37,402 bases of DNA from Betaproteobacteria bacterium RIFCSPLOWO2_12_FULL_64_23 (GTDB taxonomy: Bacteria; Pseudomonadota; Gammaproteobacteria; Burkholderiales; SG8-39). The position numbers and the translations under genes are program-made. This document shows, in pieces, positions 1 through 7,593 of the stretch (position 1 is its first letter; the number at the start of each line of letters is the position of its first letter). The notes below the pieces were generated by a model. It saw nothing but the letters and a program-made list of their open reading frames with translations. It was not told where the DNA came from and made no database searches. Location: assembly GCA_001770575.1 (NCBI GenBank), contig MERK01000015.1:1-37402 (forward strand), given 5' to 3'.

Positions 1-201
1 CCCTACGAGAAGTTCGCTCAGATGATTGATCGGCATTGGGATGGGATCGCCGCCTACTGCAAGCCAGAGAACAAGGTCTCTCTCGGATTCGTGGAAGGTT
101 TGAACAACAAAATTCGCGTCATCCAGCGCCGCGCATACGGACTGCGCGACCAGGAATATCTGCGGCTGAAGATACTCACTTGCATGCACCCAGCGATCTA
201 A
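1..201 (+). pseudogene. ISL3-family transposase, C-terminal end (cut by window edge)
   Basis: The first reading frame is open from base 1 and ends with TAA, giving 67 residues. The stretch around EGLNNKIRVIQRRAYGLRD, followed by a run rich in leucine and lysine, is the characteristic end of ISL3-type (DDE) transposases. These excise and insert their own element. Only the C-terminus is visible, so it cannot be said whether the full gene is intact upstream. The family call rests on recognising this C-terminal block and is inference from memory of the family. Confidence 0.75.
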
Positions 202-214
202 AATGCCCCAAAAT

Positions 215-239
215 GACCCACTCACTTTGCAGAAGACCC
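215..239. repeat. Likely right inverted-repeat end of the ISL3-type element
   Basis: Fourteen bases after the transposase stop lies a sequence whose complement begins GGGTCTTCTGCAAAGT. ISL3-family ends typically start with GG(G/C)TCTTC-like sequence, so this is probably the right terminus, with the chromosome resuming near 240. The left end lies outside the window, so the repeat and any 8-bp target duplication cannot be matched. Confidence 0.45.
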
Positions 240-262
240 TCTTTTAATGAAAGGAAAAATCA

Positions 263-1033
263 GTGGATATTCAGGATAAAGTCATTGTAGTGTCTGGCGG
301 CGCATCCGGCTTGGGCGAGGCGACTTGTCGACTTTTCGTACAGCGCGGGGCGCGCGGCATCGGCATCGTCGATCGCGACGAGAAGCGCGGCACCGCCCTC
401 GCCGCTGCGCTTGGCGATCGCGCATTATTCGTGTCGACGGACATCAGCAGCGTCTCGGCGGTCGATAGCGCTGTTGCCGCCATTGCCGAGCGTTTTGGCG
501 CAATTCACTTCCTGGTCAATAGCGCCGCCATCGGCGGTCCTGCCAAGCTCATCGGGCGCGACGGCCCAATCGCACTGGAAAAATTCGAACAGGTCATCCG
601 CATCAACCTCTACGGCTCGCTGTACTTGCTGCGCGCGGCCGTTCCGCAAATGTTGAAGAACGTCCCCAACGACGAGGGCGAACGCGGTGTCGTCATCAAT
701 GTTTCGTCGGGTGCAGCCTACGAGGGACAGGTCGGTCAGATGGCCTATGCCGCGTCGAAGGGCGCCCTGATCGGAATGACCATGCCCTTGGCGCGGGAAC
801 TGGGCGCCCACGGTATTCGTGTCGTGACGGTGGCCCCGGGCGCATTCGACACCCCAATTTACGAGCAGGCGCCACCAGCGGTCAAGGAGAGCGTGGTGCG
901 CGGTGCGATATTCCCCCGTCGCATGGGCTACGCCTCGGAATTTGCGCAGTTTGCTGCTGAGATAGTCTCCAACCCTATGCACAACGCGCGCACCTACCGC
1001 TTGGACGCAGGGTTGATGCTGTCCGCTTCCTGA
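263..1033 (+). CDS. SDR-family 3-hydroxyacyl-CoA dehydrogenase (HSD10-like)
   Basis: This is a 256-residue short-chain dehydrogenase/reductase that probably oxidises a 3-hydroxyacyl-CoA or related alcohol with NAD. The cofactor motif GGASGLG is at residues 12-18 and an acidic residue at about 38 favours NAD. The catalytic set is Ser149, Tyr162 and Lys166 (YAASK). The block NDEGERGVVINVSS and the C-terminal pattern resemble type-2 hydroxyacyl-CoA dehydrogenases (HSD10). Translation starts at GTG 263 behind AAGGA at 251-255. It is followed after 10 bases by an acyl-CoA dehydrogenase gene, so the pair is probably one operon for acyl-CoA breakdown. The real substrate is unknown; a cyclic alcohol is possible. 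Confidence 0.85.
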   Translation: MDIQDKVIVVSGGASGLGEATCRLFVQRGARGIGIVDRDEKRGTALAAALGDRALFVSTDISSVSAVDSAVAAIAERFGAIHFLVNSAAIGGPAKLIGRDGPIALEKFEQVIRINLYGSLYLLRAAVPQMLKNVPNDEGERGVVINVSSGAAYEGQVGQMAYAASKGALIGMTMPLARELGAHGIRVVTVAPGAFDTPIYEQAPPAVKESVVRGAIFPRRMGYASEFAQFAAEIVSNPMHNARTYRLDAGLMLSAS

Positions 1034-1043
1034 GCGCGCTGGA

Positions 1044-2195
1044 ATGAACTTCGAATTCGACGAGACCGAGCGGGCCATCCTCGACAATGCCAACGCGTTC
1101 CTGGAAAAGGAGCTGCGTGACGATGCCGGGCGCTATCGCGATCACATGGTGCCGAAGGAGGTGATGCACGCCCTGCTCAAAAGGCTGAGCCCCTTCGGCT
1201 TCCTTGGAACGCTCATTCCCGAGGCAGACGGCGGGTCGGGGCTGAGCTTCCTGATGTCGATCCGGCTCTACGAGGAATTGTTCCGCGTTTTCCCGGCGCT
1301 GGCGGGCACCGCGTTCGTCAACCAGATGGTCGGCTATGGTCTCTACATGGACGGCACTTCCGAGCAGAAGAGACGCTATCTGCCGGGGCTGCTATCAGGC
1401 GAACTCATCGGTTGTCAGGCGGCAACGGAGCCGGAGACGGGCTCCAACCCCAAGGACATTCGCATGCGCGCGCGTCGTGACGGCGATGGCTACCGGCTCA
1501 ACGGACGCAAGATCTGGATCTCTAGCGGATCCATCGCCGATTTCTGCATGGTCCTGGTGCGCACCGACGACAAACAGACCAACCGCATGATCGTCGATCG
1601 GGCAGGATTTACCGCTCGCGAACTCGAAACCCTGGGTCAGCGCGGCTGGTCCACCGCCGAACTGAATTTCGACGACGCCTGGATTCCAGAGTCCCAGCGC
1701 ATGGGGGGGCAGGGCGCCGGCGCACAGCAGACGTTGCGTGATTTCACTGTTGCACGATGCTTTGCGGCTATCATGGGAGTAGGAACGGCGCAGGCTGCGC
1801 TCGATGCTGCGATCAGCTACGCGCGACAGCGGCATCAATGGGGTAAACCGATCGGACAGCATCAACTGATTCAGGAAATGGTGGCCGACATGGCTACCGA
1901 GCTGGATTGTGCACGGCTGCTGGCCTATCGCGCGGCGTGGATGGTGCAGCAGGGCATCAGGGCCGATACCCAGGCGTCGATGGCGAAGTATTACGCGAGC
2001 GAAGCTGCGCTCAGGATTGCTTCCAAAGCAGTGCAAATCCATGGCGCGCTGGGCTTGAGCCGCGATCTGCCTATCGAAGGCTATTTCCGGGATGCACGCA
2101 TGATTTCCATCCCCGACGGGACCAGCCAGCTGCAACAACTCATCATAGCGCGCAATATTCTCGGATTGGCCGCCTTCGGCGACGCCAAGCGCTGA
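1044..2195 (+). CDS. Acyl-CoA dehydrogenase with Asp in the catalytic-base position
   Basis: This 383-residue flavoprotein of the acyl-CoA dehydrogenase family would introduce a double bond into an acyl-CoA and pass electrons to electron-transfer flavoprotein. The N-terminal helical domain, the middle beta domain (KIWISSGSIAD near 156-166) and the C-terminal helical domain with RQRHQWGKPIGQHQ near 261-274 are all present. Where most relatives carry the catalytic glutamate (Y-E-G-T), this protein has PDGT with Asp358. The alternative glutamate site of isovaleryl-CoA-type enzymes seems to be Ala237. The family is certain but the substrate is not. It lies 10 bases after the SDR gene and 132 bases before an acyl-CoA ligase gene. 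Confidence 0.9.
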   Translation: MNFEFDETERAILDNANAFLEKELRDDAGRYRDHMVPKEVMHALLKRLSPFGFLGTLIPEADGGSGLSFLMSIRLYEELFRVFPALAGTAFVNQMVGYGLYMDGTSEQKRRYLPGLLSGELIGCQAATEPETGSNPKDIRMRARRDGDGYRLNGRKIWISSGSIADFCMVLVRTDDKQTNRMIVDRAGFTARELETLGQRGWSTAELNFDDAWIPESQRMGGQGAGAQQTLRDFTVARCFAAIMGVGTAQAALDAAISYARQRHQWGKPIGQHQLIQEMVADMATELDCARLLAYRAAWMVQQGIRADTQASMAKYYASEAALRIASKAVQIHGALGLSRDLPIEGYFRDARMISIPDGTSQLQQLIIARNILGLAAFGDAKR

Positions 2196-2327
2196 TTGAC
2201 GGCAGCGATTCCCCCACTTTGCTTTGGCCACAAGGGGTTCGCGCCACAACTTTTCGATTGCGGACGAAGTAGGAAACGGTCAATTTCTTGCGTATCAACA
2301 GCAAACCGAGAATTGCGGAGACTAACC

Positions 2328-3881
2328 ATGAGGCTTGCCGACTATTTCGACGACGTAGCAGCGCAACATCCGCAGCGATTGGCCTTTGTCGACGGTACGA
2401 GACGAATCAATTTCGCGGAGGCACAGGCTTACGTTCATGCCGTGGCGACGGCGTTGACGCGTGCTAGGCAATCCGGATCTGGTACCCATGTCGCGATATA
2501 TGCCCCCAATGACCATCGGGTGAGCCTGCTGCATCTAGGCATCAATCTGGCGGACATGGCGTGGGTGTCGGTGCACGTTCGCAATTCAATTGAGACGAAC
2601 GCTGAAATCCTCGATTACTTCGATACCGACATTGTCGTCTTTCATAGCTGTTTCGAAAGCAGTGTGCCTAAGTTGAAGGCCAAGCTTTCGAAAGCCAAGT
2701 TGTACATTTGCATGGATCGGGCATCGGAGCATGGTCAGTCGCTTGAGGACTGGCTGGCTGGTTGCAGGACTGTCTTTCGCAACGATAGGGAAGATCCCGG
2801 GTTGGCTTCTTTTTTCCAGCCAACGGGGGGGACCACTGGTCCCTCCAAAGGCGCCGTGCACACGCATCGAACACTCGAGATGATGGGCTTGGCTATGTCA
2901 TCAGCTTTTGGCATCACTCCCGATTCCCGCCATTTGGTAATCGCGCCGCTAACTCATGGGGCCGGAGCCCTTGTGCTTGGATTTGCAGCGAGGGGTGCCG
3001 CGAACATCATCCTGCCCGGATTCGATGTGGAAGCCATTCTGTCCTCGATCGGAAAGGAGAAAATTTCCCATCTGTTCCTGCCGCCGACGGCAGTATACGG
3101 TCTGATGGCCCATCCTAAGACGAAGCAGACGGACTTTTCGCCCTTGAAGTATTTCATGGTCGGTTCTGCACCGATTGCTCCGGAAAAATTCAAGGAAGCG
3201 GTGGGTTTGTTCGGACCCGTCGTATACGAGATGTTCGGCCAGTCCGAAACCTTGATCCCAATCGTGGTAAAGGGTCCTTCGGACTATCTGAAGCGCGATG
3301 GAAGCTTCGACGAAGGAGTCGTGCGAGCGGCCGGCAAGGCCGTGGATATGGTGCGCATTGGCATCATGGACGACCAAGGCAAGCTGCTGGCTGCGGGCGA
3401 GCGAGGCGAAATTGTGGTCCGTTCTTCGATGGTTATGGTGGGGTACTACAAGAAGCCCGCAGATACTGCCGAGGTTTCAAAATTCGGATGGCACCACACC
3501 AGTGATGTGGGGGTGCTGGATTCGCGCGGCTTTCTCACCATCATAGATCGCAAGAAGGACATGATTGTGTCAGGCGGCTTCAACATTTACCCCGTTGAAA
3601 TTGAAAACGTGATTCAGAGCCACCCTAGCGTCCTTGATTGCATCGTGGTCGGTGTGCCCGACGAGAAATGGGGTGAAGCGGTCAAAGCGGTAGTTCAACT
3701 CAAGCCAGGCCAAATCGTTAGCGAAGACCATATTATCGGCATGTGCAAAGACCAGTTAGGAAGCGCCAAGGCACCGAAGAGCGTCGAATTCTGGGACGAA
3801 CTGCCACGCAGTGCGGTCGGCAAGCTGCTCAAGAAGGACGTTCGCGCAAAATTCTGGGGCGACCGGTGGAGAGCAGTCTAG
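2328..3881 (+). CDS. AMP-forming acyl-CoA ligase
   Basis: This 517-residue enzyme of the ANL superfamily would activate a carboxylic acid to its CoA thioester at the cost of ATP. Visible motifs are the phosphate loop PTGGTTGPSKG (165-175), EMFGQSE, the SDVG/DRKKDMI hinge region and the C-terminal catalytic lysine in PRSAVGKLLKK (Lys499). The frame is open further upstream, but ATG 2328 has GGAG at 2317-2320 and gives a normal N-terminus. Its base composition looks less GC-rich than the neighbouring genes, suggesting recent acquisition. It plausibly feeds the dehydrogenases upstream. The substrate cannot be told; medium- or long-chain, aromatic and alicyclic acids are all possible. Confidence 0.88.
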   Translation: MRLADYFDDVAAQHPQRLAFVDGTRRINFAEAQAYVHAVATALTRARQSGSGTHVAIYAPNDHRVSLLHLGINLADMAWVSVHVRNSIETNAEILDYFDTDIVVFHSCFESSVPKLKAKLSKAKLYICMDRASEHGQSLEDWLAGCRTVFRNDREDPGLASFFQPTGGTTGPSKGAVHTHRTLEMMGLAMSSAFGITPDSRHLVIAPLTHGAGALVLGFAARGAANIILPGFDVEAILSSIGKEKISHLFLPPTAVYGLMAHPKTKQTDFSPLKYFMVGSAPIAPEKFKEAVGLFGPVVYEMFGQSETLIPIVVKGPSDYLKRDGSFDEGVVRAAGKAVDMVRIGIMDDQGKLLAAGERGEIVVRSSMVMVGYYKKPADTAEVSKFGWHHTSDVGVLDSRGFLTIIDRKKDMIVSGGFNIYPVEIENVIQSHPSVLDCIVVGVPDEKWGEAVKAVVQLKPGQIVSEDHIIGMCKDQLGSAKAPKSVEFWDELPRSAVGKLLKKDVRAKFWGDRWRAV

Positions 3882-4247
3882 GCGCAACACGGTCTTGGTG
3901 GCAGCGTTCGCGCCCGCGGGATTTGACTAGCCGCGCTCGGAGACTATTACCCAACTTTCATCGCGTTGGTGGCCAATAGCGCCGTTGGATAGATTTCGGA
4001 AACGGACGCTCGCAGCGGCTACGCTGATCAGTTCTTTGTCAAGAAGCGTGGGTCCGCTTCGGCCGAGGAGCGGACCCCAAGAAAGCGTGGCTGCCCATCT
4101 GCCATGGTTCGCCAATGTGCCGAGTCATGATCTCGACGCCGCGGCCTGAGGTGGCTGCGAGACTTTTTCGTTGAGGATTCGCCGGGCCGGCGCAGCGCAA
4201 GCGACACCCCGCCGCAGTGCAATCCGACTACCATACGGAGCACAGTC
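3882..4247. other. Intergenic stretch with no convincing gene
   Basis: These 366 bases between the acyl-CoA ligase and the first antitoxin gene contain only short open frames without recognisable motifs. The one clear structure is the stem-loop at 4050-4077, listed separately. Confidence 0.6.
4050..4077. terminator. Stem-loop, possible bidirectional terminator
   Basis: GGGTCCGCT and AGCGGACCC form a perfect 9-bp stem around a 10-base loop that is itself partly self-complementary. There is no T-run after it on either strand, so a rho-independent terminator is only a possibility. It lies about 170 bases after the ligase gene. Confidence 0.35.
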
Positions 4248-4538
4248 ATGGCTATCACCGCTACCCGCATCAAATTGCCCTCTGCCCTCAAGTCCGAACT
4301 GGAGAAACTCGCCCGGCGCTCCGGCGAGACCACCCACGCAGTCATGGTGCGAGCGTTGTCCGAACACGTTGCGGCGGCCAAGCGCTATCGTGGTTCTCTC
4401 GATGACGCCGCGCGCGCCGATGTCGCCATGCAGGAGAGCGGCGCCGGCTATGCGATGCAGGATGTGCACGCATACGTCGCGGCCAAGGTGCGCGGCGAGC
4501 GGTCGAAGCGGCCAAGCCCGGTGAAGTGGCGCAAGTAA
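4248..4538 (+). CDS. Ribbon-helix-helix antitoxin-like protein (first of two homologues)
   Basis: This 96-residue protein has an N-terminal ribbon-helix-helix pattern: a short beta strand (TRIKLPSALKSELEKLA), a turn and a second helix (HAVMVRALSEHV). It is typical of CopG/ParD-type antitoxins that bind their own promoter and neutralise a toxin. Start ATG 4248 has GGAG at 4237-4240. No toxin gene follows on its own strand. Ten bases on, a ParE-like toxin gene ends on the opposite strand. The protein clearly resembles the antitoxin at 4862-5158 (KLP..LK, LA..SG, HA.MV.AL, ..VH.), so the two are homologues. Whether it binds that ParE is unknown. Confidence 0.75.
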   Translation: MAITATRIKLPSALKSELEKLARRSGETTHAVMVRALSEHVAAAKRYRGSLDDAARADVAMQESGAGYAMQDVHAYVAAKVRGERSKRPSPVKWRK

Positions 4539-4548
4539 TCCAGGCCGG

Positions 4549-4857
4549 CTATCGCAACGGAACTGTCGCGTCGTATCCCGTCTCGCGCTGGTGTCGCAGT
4601 GCCAGAATGACCACTGCATCGACAGCCTCCAGCCAATCGTACAAAGCGACGTAACCGGTGCGTCCGTGGGAGATGACCAGTTCGCGCATCCCCGCTTCGG
4701 CCGGGCGTCCGATCAGGGGATGACGTTCCAGCACCGAAACCGCCTCCACAATGGCTCCGGCCGCCGCAAGCGCCGCCTCGGGGTCATGCTCCGCGAGAAA
4801 ATCCCGCAACCGTTCCAGGTCGAGAACCGCGCCAGGCGCGTACGTGATGCGCGCCAC
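4549..4857 (-). CDS. ParE/RelE-family toxin
   Basis: This 102-residue protein has the RelE/ParE superfamily pattern: an N-terminal strand, two helices (DLERLRDFL and AAAGAIVEAVSVLERHPLIGRPAEAGMRELVI in two blocks), then strands around GYVALYDW and AVVILALRHQRE. The block HPLIGRP followed by MREL is typical of ParE-like gyrase-inhibiting toxins. Its start lies 4 bases after the stop of the antitoxin gene at 4862-5158, the usual antitoxin-toxin order, so those two form an operon. Its 3' end faces the end of a second antitoxin gene on the other strand. ParE rather than RelE activity is inferred from sequence pattern only. Confidence 0.8.
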   Translation of the reverse strand: MARITYAPGAVLDLERLRDFLAEHDPEAALAAAGAIVEAVSVLERHPLIGRPAEAGMRELVISHGRTGYVALYDWLEAVDAVVILALRHQRETGYDATVPLR

Positions 4858-4861
4858 GGCG

Positions 4862-5158
4862 CTACTTCAGAAGCTTTCTCGCCCGAGGACGGGCCGCCTT
4901 GCCGCCCCCGGCCAGCGCGAGCAGCCACTTGTGCACATCGGCGGCTTCCATCACCTGACCATAGCGGGCCACTTGCCGCCTCGCTGCCAGGGCCGACGCG
5001 ACGAATGCGCCGCGGAGTTCCTCGCGCGCGGCTTGAGCGGCGAGCGCATCGACCATAAACGCATGCGGCGACTTGCCGCTGGCGGCGGCCAGATTATTGA
5101 TGCGCGTCTTCAGGTCTTGCGGCAATTTCAGCGTGACAGCAGGCATGGCGATATCCAT
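4862..5158 (-). CDS. Ribbon-helix-helix antitoxin of the ParE-like toxin
   Basis: This protein of 98 residues (94 if it starts at the second ATG, 5146) begins with a ribbon-helix-helix domain: VTLKLPQDLKTRINNLA, then SPHAFMVDALAAQA. It should bind the downstream toxin and repress the operon. The second ATG has GGATGGAT just ahead of it, so it may be the true start. The stop is 4 bases before the toxin start. A good promoter lies upstream (5177-5205), and AGTACCACC/AGTAATACC form an imperfect direct repeat over its -10 region, a plausible operator. The protein is homologous to the antitoxin-like protein at 4248-4538. Confidence 0.8.
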   Translation of the reverse strand: MDIAMPAVTLKLPQDLKTRINNLAAASGKSPHAFMVDALAAQAAREELRGAFVASALAARRQVARYGQVMEAADVHKWLLALAGGGKAARPRARKLLK

Positions 5159-5176
5159 CCGGGAGAAAGTACCACC

Positions 5177-5205
5177 ATAGTAATACCTGCTACGCCGGAC
5201 GTCAA
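5177..5205 (-). promoter_or_regulatory. Sigma70-type promoter of the antitoxin-toxin operon
   Basis: On the minus strand TTGACG (5205-5200) and TACTAT (5182-5177) are separated by exactly 17 bases, giving five and four matches to the consensus. Transcription would start near 5170, just ahead of either antitoxin start. Confidence 0.6.
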
Positions 5206-5227
5206 CGCGATAGCAGGAATGCGTGGG

Positions 5228-5255
5228 TTAAGACGCCGCGCGCACGGCCTACAAT
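5228..5255 (+). promoter_or_regulatory. Possible promoter of the methyltransferase gene
   Basis: TTAAGA (5228-5233) and TACAAT (5250-5255) are 16 bases apart. A start point near 5262 fits the ribosome-binding site at 5276-5282 and argues against a coding start at GTG/ATG codons further upstream. Confidence 0.45.
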
Positions 5256-5286
5256 GTCATTGGTGAAAACTTGGCAAGGGAGCGAA

Positions 5287-6120
5287 ATGATGGAGATCGA
5301 ACAGGCTGTTACCCGGCACTACACCCACGGCTCCCTCGAGGAGGCGATATTGAACGCGCTCGTGGCGGCGGGCAAAGATCTGAACCGCCTTACGCCGAAT
5401 GATCTCGCCCCGGTCGATGAGTTTCACATCGGCGGCCGGCAGGCGACGGTCGCGTTTGCCGAGCAATTCGGTCCGCGCCCGGGGATGCGCTTGCTTGACG
5501 TCGGCTGTGGGCTGGGCGGCGCCGCGCGCTATTTCGCGCACGAACATGGTTGCCAAGTTAGCGGAATCGATTTGTCCGGCGAGTACGTCGATGTGGCCAA
5601 TGCGCTGGCGGCGCGGGTCGGCCTGAGTGAGCGCGTGCTCTGTCAGGAGGGCAGCGCCTTAGCCCTGCCGTTTGCGCCCGGGAGTTTCGATGGCGCCTAC
5701 ATGTTCCACGTCGGCATGAACATCGAAAACAAGCTCGCGCTGTTCGCGCAAGTGCGCCGGGTTCTGACGCCGTCGGGCGTGTTCGGAATCTACGACGTGA
5801 TGCGCCTCGCCGCCGGGGAACTGTCCTATCCGGTGCCCTGGGCGAGCGGCCCCGACTCCAGTTTTGTCGCCGATGCGGCAAGTTATCGGCGCGCGCTGGA
5901 AGCCGAAGGCTTCGAAGTGCTGAAAGAACGCAACCGCCGCGACTTCGCGCTCGAAGTATTTGCGCAAATGCGCGCCAGGGGAGCGGCAGCAACGCCCGCG
6001 CCGCTGGGTTTGCATATCGTCATGGGCGCGAACGCGGCGCAAAAAGTGAAGAACATGATCGGCGACATCAGTTCCGGCCTGATCGCGCCGACCGAGTTGA
6101 CCTGCAGGGTCGCCGGATAA
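5287..6120 (+). CDS. Class I SAM-dependent methyltransferase
   Basis: This protein of about 277 residues has a Rossmann-type SAM-binding core: motif I LLDVGCGLGG at 69-78, an acidic residue after strand 2 (Asp95 in GIDLS), and motif III-like GVFGIYDVMR. It belongs to the broad Methyltransf_11 group and recalls small-molecule N- or C-methyltransferases such as sarcosine/dimethylglycine or UbiE-type enzymes. The substrate cannot be named. The frame opens at 5254, but AAGGGAG at 5276-5282 and the likely promoter support ATG 5287 (or 5290). It is a single gene, divergent from the antitoxin operon and convergent with the sensor kinase gene. Confidence 0.8.
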   Translation: MMEIEQAVTRHYTHGSLEEAILNALVAAGKDLNRLTPNDLAPVDEFHIGGRQATVAFAEQFGPRPGMRLLDVGCGLGGAARYFAHEHGCQVSGIDLSGEYVDVANALAARVGLSERVLCQEGSALALPFAPGSFDGAYMFHVGMNIENKLALFAQVRRVLTPSGVFGIYDVMRLAAGELSYPVPWASGPDSSFVADAASYRRALEAEGFEVLKERNRRDFALEVFAQMRARGAAATPAPLGLHIVMGANAAQKVKNMIGDISSGLIAPTELTCRVAG

Positions 6121-6144
6121 CGGGATAGATCGGACCGGTCTGGC

Positions 6145-7593
6145 TCAAGGAGCCGCGATTCTGGGCAGCGACAGCATCGCTTCCAGCCCGCCCTCGGGGC
6201 GGTTTCTCAATACCAGGTCGCCGCCGTGCGCGCGCGCAATGTTGCGCGCGATGCCCAGGCCGAGCCCGGTGCCGCCGGTGTCGCGGCTGCGCGACGCTTC
6301 GCCCCGGAAAAACGGCTCAAACACCTGTTCCAGCTCCTCGTCCGGAATGCCGGGTCCGTTGTCGAGTACGCGGATGGTCAGACGCTCGGCTGTGTCCTCG
6401 ACCCTGACCGTGGCACGCCCGCCGTAGCGGATCGCATTGTCCACGAGATTGGTGAGGCAGCGGCGCAGGGCGAGTGGTCTGCCTGGGTAGGGATGTCCGA
6501 TGCTGCCTTCGATCTCGACCGTGTTGCCGGTATCCTGGTAATCGATCTGCAGGCTTTCCAGCAGCGCCATCGCATCCATGCGCTGCACCGCTTCCTGGGT
6601 GCTCGCATCGCGCATGAAATCCAGCGAATGGCTGACCATGGCCTCCATCTCTTCCAGGTCTTTGACGAATTTTGCCCGCAGCGCTTCGTCGTCCAGCATT
6701 TCCGAGCGCAGGCGCAGCCGCGTGATTGGCGTTTTCAGGTCGTGCGACATTGCCGTGAAAATGCGGGTGCGGTCGGAGATGAAGCGCGACAGCCGCCGCT
6801 GCATGGTGTTGAATGCGCGTGCGGCGCGCTGCGCTTCGCTCGGCCCGGTTTCGGGCAGAGGCGGGCGGTTGATGTCCTCGCCCAGCTTTTCCGCAGCGGT
6901 CGCGAGTTCCGCCAGCGGACCCGTCACCCAGCGCACTGCCACCAGCGACAGCGCGATCACGCTGCCCAGCAGGATAAGCAGCGTCAGCGCCAGGCGCAGC
7001 GGCACGGCGGTGGCCTGCGGCGAAAGGTAGGAATCGAAAGTCACCCAGGTTCGGTCATGCAGCGCGATCTGCACGGTGAAGAACGTGCCTCCCGGGGAAT
7101 GACCGGGGCCCATGGCGCGCTCCCAGCCGCGGCCCTGCATCATGGACATCATTGACATCCCGGTCATCCCGGGCATATCCTGCGGCCCGCCGCGCGACCC
7201 GGCGCGGAAGCTCTCCGGCGCATCTTCGAGCCTGACGACGTTCACCTGCGCATCCTCGCCCAAGGCGAAGCGCAGCACCGCGGTAAACATCGAATGCGCA
7301 AAATCGCTCTCCGCCGTCCCGGCGCGCGCCGGCATCCGGGGCCGGTCCAGCGACACCGCCAGCGGCGGCGCGTTGAATACGGCAACGACTTTGCGGCGCT
7401 CCGCCGCAGGCAGCGAATCGAGCAGTTTGACGATATCCGAGATCTGTTGCGCCAGGCGCATACCTCCGGCCCGGTAGAGCAGCTGGTCGCGTTCGGCCAG
7501 GTTGATATACGCGGTGGCGAGCTGCGCCAAAATCAGCCCGCCGAGCAAGATCAGGACCAGTCTTCCGAAAAGACTGCGCGGCGCGAGGCGCAC
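6145..7593 (-). CDS. EnvZ-type sensor histidine kinase with Met-rich periplasmic loop
   Basis: This 482-residue inner-membrane kinase would phosphorylate the regulator encoded just upstream. In order it has a transmembrane helix (about 12-32), a periplasmic domain, a second helix (about 200-222), a HAMP region, the H-box FTAMSHDLKTP with His284, the N-box LTNLVDNAIRY and G-boxes DNGPGIP and GTGLGLGIA. Residues 140-161 of the periplasmic part hold eight methionines, which suggests sensing of a soft metal such as Cu(I) or Ag(I); that is inference. The GTG start at 7593 overlaps the regulator's TAG stop by one base, so the genes are translationally coupled. The same frame stays open far upstream through the regulator gene, but that extension is spurious. 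Confidence 0.9.
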   Translation of the reverse strand: MRLAPRSLFGRLVLILLGGLILAQLATAYINLAERDQLLYRAGGMRLAQQISDIVKLLDSLPAAERRKVVAVFNAPPLAVSLDRPRMPARAGTAESDFAHSMFTAVLRFALGEDAQVNVVRLEDAPESFRAGSRGGPQDMPGMTGMSMMSMMQGRGWERAMGPGHSPGGTFFTVQIALHDRTWVTFDSYLSPQATAVPLRLALTLLILLGSVIALSLVAVRWVTGPLAELATAAEKLGEDINRPPLPETGPSEAQRAARAFNTMQRRLSRFISDRTRIFTAMSHDLKTPITRLRLRSEMLDDEALRAKFVKDLEEMEAMVSHSLDFMRDASTQEAVQRMDAMALLESLQIDYQDTGNTVEIEGSIGHPYPGRPLALRRCLTNLVDNAIRYGGRATVRVEDTAERLTIRVLDNGPGIPDEELEQVFEPFFRGEASRSRDTGGTGLGLGIARNIARAHGGDLVLRNRPEGGLEAMLSLPRIAAP

